NCBI RefSeq assembly: GCF_011290685.1
Contig: NZ_JAANYN010000003.1
Location: forward strand, 293,341 to 357,340
From: Cyclobacterium plantarum
GTDB taxonomy: Bacteria; Bacteroidota; Bacteroidia; Cytophagales; Cyclobacteriaceae
Reading direction: 5' to 3'
DNA length: 64,000 nt
Part shown: piece by piece, positions 7,947 to 15,788 of the stretch
Position numbering within the stretch: the stretch's first letter is position 1
Layout of the letters: each line of letters starts with the position of its first letter
Notes under the pieces: model-generated
Told to the model about the DNA's origin: nothing
Database searches by the model: none
What the model saw: only the letters and a program-made list of their open reading frames with translations
Made by a program: the position numbers and the translations under genes

Positions 7947-9098
7947 TTATTCCTGTGGGACCAATTTGATCAACAAACCAGTGCCCTCGGTGACAGCATA
8001 AATAAACCCCTCCGGGCTTTGTGCCACATGCCTTACCCGGCCAATGTCCTGCAACAATTTTTCCTCACCTGCATAGGTATCTCCATTCAGTTCAACCCTG
8101 GCAATATGCTGGCTTTTTAAGGCACCCACCAAAAAGTTTCCTTTCCACTCTGGATACCTGTCGGAGGTGACGATCATGGAACCGCAAGGCGCAATGGAAG
8201 GCCTCCAGAAATGAATGGGCTGCTCCATACCTGCTTTCACGGTGTCTTCTGTAATGATACTGTCGTCATAATCTATCCCATAGGTGATTTCAGGCCAGCC
8301 GTAATTGTTGCCTTTTTCAAGGATGTTGATCTCGTCTCCCCCTTTGGGCCCATGTTCAATTCCAAAAATCCGGTCATTGGCACTGTCATATACCAGTCCC
8401 TGAGGGTTTCTGTTGCCATAGGTCCAGATAGAAGCCACAGCATCCGTTTCATTTACAAATGGATTGTCTTCAGGAATCCGGCCATCATCATGTATGCGAT
8501 GAATTTTTCCATGTGAATTTTTCAAGGTCTGGGCATTTTCAGGATTGCTTCCTCTTTCACCATTACTGAAGTAAAGGTAATTGTCCTTATCAAAAATAAT
8601 TCTGCTCCCAAAGTGTCTACCCCCTTCTACAGCAGGAGCGGTAATGATGAGATCCTCTTTGTCTACCAGTGAATTGCCCTGAACCCTGGCTCTCATGATG
8701 GCTGTGGCGCCCCCACCTTCCACCGGCTTGGCATAGGAAATGTAAATCCAACCGTTATCTGCATGTTCAGGATGAGTTTGAATGTCTAGCAAACCAGCCT
8801 GGTTTACCTCATGTACTGCCGGCACTCCTGTTAATTTTTCTCCGGTATACTGATCTCCTTTGAATACAAGGATCTCCCCTTTTCTTTCCGTGATCAGCAT
8901 GGTACCATCAGAAAGCCAGGTCATTCCCCATGGGTTTTCCAATTCCTCGTAAAGGGTATCTACCTTGAAGGTGAGTTTCTCCGAGCTGATAGCAAAAGGA
9001 TCGGGAGCTGCCTTTTTTTCTTCCCCTGATTGACAGGCAGCCAACATGGAAACGGTAATTAAAATTAAGAGTGTCTTACCTATTGGATTTCTTTTCAT
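7947..9098 (-). CDS. PQQ-dependent sugar dehydrogenase family lipoprotein (GSDH fold)
   Basis: Matches the glucose/sorbosone dehydrogenase family, six-bladed beta-propellers that usually bind pyrroloquinoline quinone and oxidize aldoses in the periplasm (E. coli YliI is one example). Family signatures are ENPWGMTWLSDGTMLITER at about 54-72, the GGRHFGSR segment carrying the family catalytic His, the NGERG turn, and GNRNPQGL and EHGPKGGDEIN further on. The N-terminus is a lipoprotein signal (lipobox LAAC, Cys 22), so the enzyme should be membrane-anchored. Length 383 residues. Whether the host makes PQQ cannot be judged here. It is a single gene between a shared terminator and a 494-base AT-rich spacer. 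Confidence 0.88.
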   Translation of the reverse strand: MKRNPIGKTLLILITVSMLAACQSGEEKKAAPDPFAISSEKLTFKVDTLYEELENPWGMTWLSDGTMLITERKGEILVFKGDQYTGEKLTGVPAVHEVNQAGLLDIQTHPEHADNGWIYISYAKPVEGGGATAIMRARVQGNSLVDKEDLIITAPAVEGGRHFGSRIIFDKDNYLYFSNGERGSNPENAQTLKNSHGKIHRIHDDGRIPEDNPFVNETDAVASIWTYGNRNPQGLVYDSANDRIFGIEHGPKGGDEINILEKGNNYGWPEITYGIDYDDSIITEDTVKAGMEQPIHFWRPSIAPCGSMIVTSDRYPEWKGNFLVGALKSQHIARVELNGDTYAGEEKLLQDIGRVRHVAQSPEGFIYAVTEGTGLLIKLVPQE

Positions 9099-9592
9099 TA
9101 TTATTTGTTTTTGAAAAGGCGAATATACTTAATGATCAGTAATTTGTTCTGTTTTTTCGTCGAAGTTAAAAGCCAAAAGATGGGGAAAAGTTATTGTGAT
9201 TTGCCTTTTACCCGGCTTTTCTAAACTAAGTGCCCTCCCCATTGTTTTTCAGGACAGACAAAACACACAAAAAGTAGTTTTAACATCAAAATTTTTGTTA
9301 TGAATTTTTAATGATATAAAATATTGTAGTTTAAATAAATAAAAAAATTTTGTATTATTAAATTTGAATAATAATTAGTTTTATATTTTAGAGAGTTGTT
9401 ATTTTTTATACTTTTATGTCTGAAAACCAACGTATACCATAACATTAAACCTTACAAAATCTCAATTGACCTACTCAAAAGTAGTGTTCATCGAAAATTC
9501 TAATTCGACTTGATAATATTTCTGAATTTAGAGGTATCAAAGAACAGCAGCAATTGAAAATTTTAAGCAATAAGCTATTTAAAAAGACAAAA
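9099..9592. other. Intergenic spacer, divergent promoters expected
   Basis: This 494-base AT-rich spacer separates the divergent sugar dehydrogenase and LruC-associated lipoprotein genes and must hold promoters for both. I found no exact TAnnTTTG box in good position, no RNA gene and no credible short reading frame. Confidence 0.5.
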
Positions 9593-10027
9593 ATGAAAAA
9601 CAGCGAAAATTTTACCGGGATAAGGTTGATTATTTTTTTAGGATTGTCAATGGGCATTTTGGTGTCCTGTGTTGATCAACCCATAGAAGGGCCTGTAGGA
9701 ACAGGTAATTCCCAAGACATTGAGCATCTTCAAGCTTCCAGTTTTTTTGATTGGAAGACGACAGAACAGGTGACCGTATTGGTAAAGGGATTGTCAGCGG
9801 ATATAGATATTAGCCGGACCCTTACCTTTGAAACCGAAAACGGCAATGAGTTTTATGCCGGGGTACAGCAGATGGGAGCAGATTTTGAGATGACTTTTGA
9901 TTTGCCTGCTAATGTTAAGGAAGTCACCATGATATATGGTGCCATTGAAAAAAAGGAAGAGATTACCAATAAACAGGTTTCTTTTGACTTCATTATTGAC
10001 AGGGGTAATGATGACATTGAACCCTAA
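9593..10027 (+). CDS. Lipoprotein resembling the N-terminal region of LruC proteins
   Basis: From the ATG at 9593 it has 144 residues: a signal peptide with lipobox LVSC (Cys 26) and a mature domain with the segment FDWKTTEQVTVLVKG. A similar F-x-F-x-T-T-x-x-V motif precedes the LruC domain in many Bacteroides LruC proteins, as I recall them. Here that part is a separate lipoprotein directly upstream of the LruC-domain gene (56-base gap). I infer the two proteins act together at the cell surface. The frame opens earlier at 9554, but the Met at 9593 begins the signal peptide. No exact family name can be given. Confidence 0.7.
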   Translation: MKNSENFTGIRLIIFLGLSMGILVSCVDQPIEGPVGTGNSQDIEHLQASSFFDWKTTEQVTVLVKGLSADIDISRTLTFETENGNEFYAGVQQMGADFEMTFDLPANVKEVTMIYGAIEKKEEITNKQVSFDFIIDRGNDDIEP

Positions 10028-10083
10028 AGCAGGAATTTGATTCCTCTATGAGATTGTTTTAAATATTTTTAAAAATTCAGATC

Positions 10084-11640
10084 ATGAAAAAAACAGCAAT
10101 ATTAATTTATATAATGGGTTTGATTGCCCTCCCTTCATTGGCCCAGGAAAATACAGTAGAAATAGATGCAGAGTGGGGAGATAGGGATGAGTATTTCGCA
10201 GCCTGCTGGGGCATGGGAGCTGTAACTACAAGTGATAACGGTGGCACCCTGATTTCCGGGGATTACAGTTTAAGAACCAATCAGGTAACCAATGAGTCCA
10301 ATACCGCTACCTGGATTAAATCCCCCTGGCTGACACTTGAAGCAGGAAATATTACTTTTAAAACCAGGCTTGACGGCAATGCCGGAGGCAACAGAAGTAT
10401 CTTGATGCAGGTAATATCATTCGATGCCGAAAATGAAAGCACCGGAGAAGGCGATGTAGAAAAATTCGACTCTTTTGATTTTCCTAATCCCATTAACAAG
10501 CAAACGGAAATTCATGAAGTGACGGTAAAAGTTCCTGAGAAATATATCGGTGAAACGGTCAAGGTCTTTATCAGTTTTGTAGGGTCCGGAGGTAGTGCGA
10601 GAATAGGCCTGGATGAGCTGGTGATTCCAGGAAAATACGCTTCAGACCCTTCTGAAAGTTGTTTGCCGGTAAGTCAAAAAAAGGATACCGATGGAGATGG
10701 AGTTGCCGATGAGGAGGAAGTATATCCTGAAGATAAATACAAGGCTTTCAATAATTATTTTCCCGGGCCCGATTTTGGAACCCTGATGTTTGAAGACTTG
10801 TGGCCGGCAAGGGGAGATTATGATTTTAATGATCTGGTAGTGGATTACAGGATCAATAGAATTACGGATGCAAAAGGACATGTGGTAGAGGTTGTTGTGG
10901 AGCTTTTGACCAGGGCAGCCGGAGCCGGGTTCAGCAATGGGTTTGGTATTGAGTTTACCGGTTTGTCTCCCGAAAAGGTCATAAAAGTAGTTGGTACCAA
11001 AACCAAATCAGAAACCATCCATAAGTTTGCAGAAAATGGTTTGGAAGCGGACAATGAATTTGCGACCATCATTCCTTTTGATGATGTGGACCTGGTACTG
11101 ACACATCCCGGGCAAGGGGCATTGGGAATCAACACAGATCCTAAATTTGGTTTTCAGGAAGTAAAATTGCAAACCATCGTAATCACGCTTAAAGAAGAAG
11201 GTGAGACCCAAGGAGCAGGCCCTACCCGCCTTGCAGATTTGGGAATGGAAAATTTCAATCCATTTTTAATAGTCAATCAGAAAAGAGGAATTGAAGTGCA
11301 CTTGCCGGGCAAGAAGCCCACAAAGCATGTGGATGAATCCATTTTTGGCACCAAAGAGGACGGCAGTACCAATGGTTCTGACAGCTATTACCGAAATAAA
11401 GAAAACGGCTTGCCCTGGGCAATGAATGTGCCTGTAAGCATTCCTTACATGATCAATAAAGTTCCTATTACCAAAGGATATACCCGCTTCTTCGATTGGG
11501 TGGTATCCGGAGGAGAGTCTCATACGGATTGGTATCAGGATGGAAGGGAGAACCGGAATGATCAGTACATGCTAAATGCACAATTAGAGGAAAATATTGT
11601 TCTTGTTCCGACAAGGCCCCGGGGAAGGGTTCCGAGGTAA
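10084..11640 (+). CDS. LruC domain-containing secreted protein
   Basis: 518 residues. A signal peptide (cleavage near ALPSLAQ, residue 21) is followed by a beta-sandwich-like N-terminal domain (25-185), a calcium-binding thrombospondin-type stretch DTDGDGVADEEE (201-212), then the LruC domain (about 228-500) with the hallmark TLMFEDLWPARGDYDFNDLV (233-252) and the C-terminal aromatic/Gly motifs ending SGGESHTDWY. LruC proteins are common, poorly understood surface proteins of Bacteroidota. The Asp-rich DYDFND element suggests metal binding. It forms a two-gene unit with the lipoprotein before it and is followed by a terminator. Confidence 0.85.
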   Translation: MKKTAILIYIMGLIALPSLAQENTVEIDAEWGDRDEYFAACWGMGAVTTSDNGGTLISGDYSLRTNQVTNESNTATWIKSPWLTLEAGNITFKTRLDGNAGGNRSILMQVISFDAENESTGEGDVEKFDSFDFPNPINKQTEIHEVTVKVPEKYIGETVKVFISFVGSGGSARIGLDELVIPGKYASDPSESCLPVSQKKDTDGDGVADEEEVYPEDKYKAFNNYFPGPDFGTLMFEDLWPARGDYDFNDLVVDYRINRITDAKGHVVEVVVELLTRAAGAGFSNGFGIEFTGLSPEKVIKVVGTKTKSETIHKFAENGLEADNEFATIIPFDDVDLVLTHPGQGALGINTDPKFGFQEVKLQTIVITLKEEGETQGAGPTRLADLGMENFNPFLIVNQKRGIEVHLPGKKPTKHVDESIFGTKEDGSTNGSDSYYRNKENGLPWAMNVPVSIPYMINKVPITKGYTRFFDWVVSGGESHTDWYQDGRENRNDQYMLNAQLEENIVLVPTRPRGRVPR

Positions 11641-11661
11641 TGCGCTAAATTATTTTAGAAT

Positions 11662-11696
11662 AAAGGTCAGGTATCTCAAAGGATTACCTGATCTTT
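11662..11696 (+). terminator. Rho-independent terminator after the LruC gene
   Basis: Arms 11662-11673 and 11685-11696 pair over 12 bases with one G-U, loop of 11, followed by a T-rich tail. It sits 21 bases after the LruC stop codon. Confidence 0.75.
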
Positions 11697-11856
11697 ATTT
11701 CTAATTTATCTGAGATACTGGCTAATTGTGGTGCCATTTCTCAGAAGAGATTGAAATCGTTTTTTGTTGTTTAGTGATAAAAGAACTATTTTAGCACTAC
11801 GATTATTTATTTTGTTTATAGATTAGGAATAACAGCAGGTTTTTAATAGAATTTTC

Positions 11857-14772
11857 ATGGGATATTTAACTTTGGGCAGACAGCCTGTTTTTTTTAACAG
11901 GTTTCTGCCGATGATGACAATGGCTATTTTTATTGTTTTTTTCAGCCATGCTCAGGTTGTCAGGGTCACCGGGGAGGAAAACAATATCGAGATCCAGCAG
12001 GTAAACTACCTGATCGAAGGTGAGGAATTGATTCAAACTTCTCCGGAAGGCAACCAAAATCCCAGTCCGGAAGATGTGCCTGTTATAATAAGTGGGATTC
12101 AAATTGAAGGGGATAAGGTCATTTTTGCAACCACCAGAAACCCATCAGTGGCAAATCCCAACCCTGCTATTGGAAGCAATGAAATAAGACCAGATGCCAT
12201 TCAAATCGTTCGATCCGACAATGCCATTATTTCACACAGGGATCCGGAATTTTTTAGTAACCTGGAAGCTGTAGTTTCGACCCCTGATATCCGGTCCTAT
12301 TGGGATATCAATTCTCAACCCTCTATTCCCAGGGGCGATCAATTTGTGGATTTGATCTACAGCGACCCGGTAGTGACATCCGGTTTTCTGCTGTACACAG
12401 AGCGGAATGGGAATTCTCCAACAGATTTCATCGCTCTTGGCAGGGATGGAGAGCCAATTGAAGGTGCCAATACTATTGAGGTAAGGGGTTATCAATGGAC
12501 AACAGGCATTCACCATGTGAGCAATGTCCCGGATCAAAATCAGGAGATGGTCTTGTTCTCCCCATCGCTATTTGGGTCTAATGAGCCTATCTTTGGCATT
12601 CGTATTATTGCGGTTAATGAACCGGATGGCAAACTGGTATTCTTTGTCAATGCCATTTCGGCCACTCCTGATTTGGCAGAACGCGTAAATAGCGAGCTGG
12701 GAGGGGATGCCGTTCTGAATATTTATGACAATGATGAATTGAATGGAGCTGCACTAAACCCCATTGATGTACAAATGGAGGTTTTGGAAGACTTTCCCTC
12801 GGGTACTGCTGTTTTAAATCCCGATGGCACGGTGGATGTTCCTCCCAATACACCACCCGGCGTTTATACCCTAATCTATGAAATAAGCACGGGCAGCGAA
12901 TCGGACCAGGCAGAGGTGACGATTGAAGTCATAGAATATAAGCCTGAGGCATTTGACGATGCCGCTGAACTGGAAAATAGTTTTGCGCAGGACAGTTTGT
13001 TGAATGTGCTGGACAATGATATGTTGAATGGCCTTCCGGCATTGATTGAAAATGTAAATCTCAGTACCCTGAGTAATGAGGCTCCGGGTTTTATCATACT
13101 CACGGAAGATGGGTCAATAGATATTTCAGAAGGCATTCCTTCCGGATCCTATACCCTGGTGTATCAGATTTGTGATGCGGCAGATCCGGGCAAATGTGAC
13201 CAGGCCGAAGTCAGTATCAGTGTGGCCCCAACCCTTTTGATTGCGGTAGACGACAATTTTGGAAACGTGAACCTCAATCGTGGAGGGGTAATTGGTGATG
13301 TGATCGCCAATGACCTTTTGAACGGTGAACCCATAGAGGAGGGAAGAGTGGTTGTTGAATTATTGGATGCGGACGGGTTGACTGGTCTCAGTCTGACTGC
13401 TGCAGGAGAGTTATCTATTCCTGAAGGCCTGCCCAATGGAAACTATGAATTGCTGTATGAATTGAAGGAGACCATTAATCCGGGCAATTCAGACCAGGGT
13501 ACCATTATTTTTTCCCTGCTTGATATACAGTTGGAAGCCAATGACGATGCGGCAGTGACTAACCAAAATCAACCTGTTACTATCAATTTGCTGGAAAATG
13601 ATTTTATCAATACCGGCGAATTGCTGGTTGAAACCCTGGTGATTACAACAGATCCGGTTAATGGCAGTATCGTTCAGAATGCTGATGGTTCGGTCAGCTA
13701 TACCCCGGATGTCAACTTTTCCGGCTCGGATAGTTTCATGTACGAAATTTGTGAGAATACCGACCGGCAATTTTGTGACCAGGCTATGGTTAGCATTACC
13801 GTGAGGCCTATTCAACTGGAAGTTTCTAAAACTCCCGACGTTACAGAAGCGTCCATTGGAGGGATTGTGACCTATACCATTCAATTGACCAATAACTCTG
13901 ACTTTGACCTGGAAAATGTTCAGGTAACAGATATACTTCCTGAAGGTTTGATGTTTTTATCGGCAGTTCCTGAACCAACAGAAAATAACCTTTGGGTAAT
14001 TGAAAGCATAGCTTCGGGAGAGGCTTTCAATATCGATTTGGAAGTCATGGGTTCTAGCTTGGGTGAAGTGGTGAATATTGCTGAAATCAACGTAGGTGAT
14101 TATGAAGATGTGACTCAAGCCGTACCTGTATCCATATTGGCCCGGCCAGTGGATATCAGTATCCTAAAAACTTCTTTTGGAATAGCTATTTACCAGGGGA
14201 ATGAATTTGAGTATGAGATCAGGGTAACCAATAACGGAGATGGTCCGGGTGAAGGGATTACGGTTCTGGATGAATTGCCTTCAGATCTGGCATACCTCGG
14301 TTTTACGGGAGATGCAGATCCGGCAGTCTCAGGTAACACCATTAGCTGGACGATTTCCAGTATTGGAGCAGGTGAAGAAAAAGTTTATCGGATCAGGGTT
14401 CAGGCCACAAGCACTGGTACCATCACCAATAGGGTAACACTTCAGGTGCCGGAAAACCAGGAGAATGTTTCCCTTATTCAGGAATCTACCGATACCAATC
14501 AGGTTAATACATTCTTTATTCCCAATGTGATTACGCCAGGTACCCTGGACGGAAAGAATGATACATTCGAAATAAGGGGAATTGAAAGGTTTGCACAGAG
14601 CTCCCTGACCATTTTGAACAGGAATGGTGACCATGTATTTGCTTCCGAGAATTACCAAAATGATTGGGCTGCGCAGGGTTTAAATGCAGGTTCCTACTAC
14701 TATGTATTGATCATTACAGACAGTATGGGAGATGTCCAAACCTATAAGGGATGGGTTCAGGTAGTAAAGTAA
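11857..14772 (+). CDS. T9SS type B sorted surface adhesin with Ig-like and DUF11 repeats
   Basis: A 971-residue secreted protein: signal peptide (to about residue 33), an unclassified N-terminal region (80-270), four tandem beta-sandwich repeats (about 277-358, 364-456, 461-555, 559-649) sharing the core D-N-D-x-L-N-G and an L-x-Y-E-I strand, two DUF11 domains (about 652-760 and 763-876) with the TNNG/TNNS turn, and a gliding-motility-type C-terminal domain (885-971) starting NTFFIPNVITP. That last domain is the type B signal that sends cargo through the type IX secretion system to the cell surface. It leads an operon with a PorP/SprF-like and an OmpA protein, the usual company of such adhesins. 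Ligand unknown. Confidence 0.9.
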   Translation: MGYLTLGRQPVFFNRFLPMMTMAIFIVFFSHAQVVRVTGEENNIEIQQVNYLIEGEELIQTSPEGNQNPSPEDVPVIISGIQIEGDKVIFATTRNPSVANPNPAIGSNEIRPDAIQIVRSDNAIISHRDPEFFSNLEAVVSTPDIRSYWDINSQPSIPRGDQFVDLIYSDPVVTSGFLLYTERNGNSPTDFIALGRDGEPIEGANTIEVRGYQWTTGIHHVSNVPDQNQEMVLFSPSLFGSNEPIFGIRIIAVNEPDGKLVFFVNAISATPDLAERVNSELGGDAVLNIYDNDELNGAALNPIDVQMEVLEDFPSGTAVLNPDGTVDVPPNTPPGVYTLIYEISTGSESDQAEVTIEVIEYKPEAFDDAAELENSFAQDSLLNVLDNDMLNGLPALIENVNLSTLSNEAPGFIILTEDGSIDISEGIPSGSYTLVYQICDAADPGKCDQAEVSISVAPTLLIAVDDNFGNVNLNRGGVIGDVIANDLLNGEPIEEGRVVVELLDADGLTGLSLTAAGELSIPEGLPNGNYELLYELKETINPGNSDQGTIIFSLLDIQLEANDDAAVTNQNQPVTINLLENDFINTGELLVETLVITTDPVNGSIVQNADGSVSYTPDVNFSGSDSFMYEICENTDRQFCDQAMVSITVRPIQLEVSKTPDVTEASIGGIVTYTIQLTNNSDFDLENVQVTDILPEGLMFLSAVPEPTENNLWVIESIASGEAFNIDLEVMGSSLGEVVNIAEINVGDYEDVTQAVPVSILARPVDISILKTSFGIAIYQGNEFEYEIRVTNNGDGPGEGITVLDELPSDLAYLGFTGDADPAVSGNTISWTISSIGAGEEKVYRIRVQATSTGTITNRVTLQVPENQENVSLIQESTDTNQVNTFFIPNVITPGTLDGKNDTFEIRGIERFAQSSLTILNRNGDHVFASENYQNDWAAQGLNAGSYYYVLIITDSMGDVQTYKGWVQVVK

Positions 14773-14811
14773 TTATTTTGTGTTAATCGGGATCGTTTAA
14801 ATTGGAGATCA

Positions 14812-15786
14812 ATGAAAAATATTTTTAGAGTTTTTGGATTTTTGCTGGTGTTGAATGGCCTGGGATTTGGCTTAACAGAAGCCCAACAATTGCCTCAATT
14901 CAGTCAGTACATGTTCAATGGATTGCATATCAACCCTGCTTATGCAGGCTACAAGGGTGAGCATTACATTCAATCCACCTATCGAAGTCAGTGGGCAGGA
15001 TTACCGGGAGCCCCTACTACCTTTACGGTAACCGCTGACCTGAGTGCCAATGAGGGTTTGATGGGCTTTGGTGCTTCCATTCTTGCTGATGAGCAGGGCC
15101 CGGCCAAAACCAGTTCCGGTTTACTCACCTATGCCTACAGGATTCAAACAGGATCCGCTTCTTTTTTGGGATTTGGAATCAGTGGGGGTGTTACCGAATA
15201 TGCCATTGATGGTTCCATGTTTAATCCCAATGATTTTGACGACGGAGAAATTCCAGAAGGCAGAATCAACTTATTTACCCCAAATTTAAATACAGGAGTA
15301 TTTTTCCACAGTCCGGATTTTTACGCTGGTTTTAGTGCATATAACCTGATTGGGCGGAAATCACTCGAGGATGAGGCCGTAGCCCTCGCCTACCACAATG
15401 TGCATTATTACCTCACAGCAGGGGGATTGCTGCCCTTATCCGAACAGGTGCAGTTCAAACCTTCCTTTCTGCTAAGAAATGGTGGTAGTGGCCCGAGCAA
15501 CCTGGATTTAAATGGTATGTTTTTGTTTATGGACAGGATCTGGGCCGGAGCATCTTACCGTACCAACCTTAAAATAGGACAAAACGATTTGCCCGATGGT
15601 TTGTCCTCAAGAAATGCCGTGGCACTGATCCTTGAATTGTTCGCAACGGAAAAACTCAGGTTGGGTTATGCCTATGATGTGCAGACCAATGCTTTCAGTG
15701 GCTTAAGGAACAATTCACATGAAATTTCCCTTGGCTACTATATTTCTCCAAGAAAAGTGAATATGAACAACCCTAGATGGTTCTGA
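14812..15786 (+). CDS. PorP/SprF family type IX secretion membrane protein
   Basis: 324 residues with a signal peptide ending TEAQQ (about 25) and the family opening QFSQYMFNGLHINPAYAGYKG (the run begins near residue 29). PorP/SprF proteins are outer-membrane barrels. In Flavobacterium johnsoniae SprF is needed for surface export of the SprB adhesin, and paralogues sit next to other type-B-sorted adhesins. The position 39 bases after an adhesin with that sorting domain supports a dedicated export or anchoring partner. It ends 2 bases before the OmpA gene. Confidence 0.92.
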   Translation: MKNIFRVFGFLLVLNGLGFGLTEAQQLPQFSQYMFNGLHINPAYAGYKGEHYIQSTYRSQWAGLPGAPTTFTVTADLSANEGLMGFGASILADEQGPAKTSSGLLTYAYRIQTGSASFLGFGISGGVTEYAIDGSMFNPNDFDDGEIPEGRINLFTPNLNTGVFFHSPDFYAGFSAYNLIGRKSLEDEAVALAYHNVHYYLTAGGLLPLSEQVQFKPSFLLRNGGSGPSNLDLNGMFLFMDRIWAGASYRTNLKIGQNDLPDGLSSRNAVALILELFATEKLRLGYAYDVQTNAFSGLRNNSHEISLGYYISPRKVNMNNPRWF

Positions 15787-15788
15787 AT

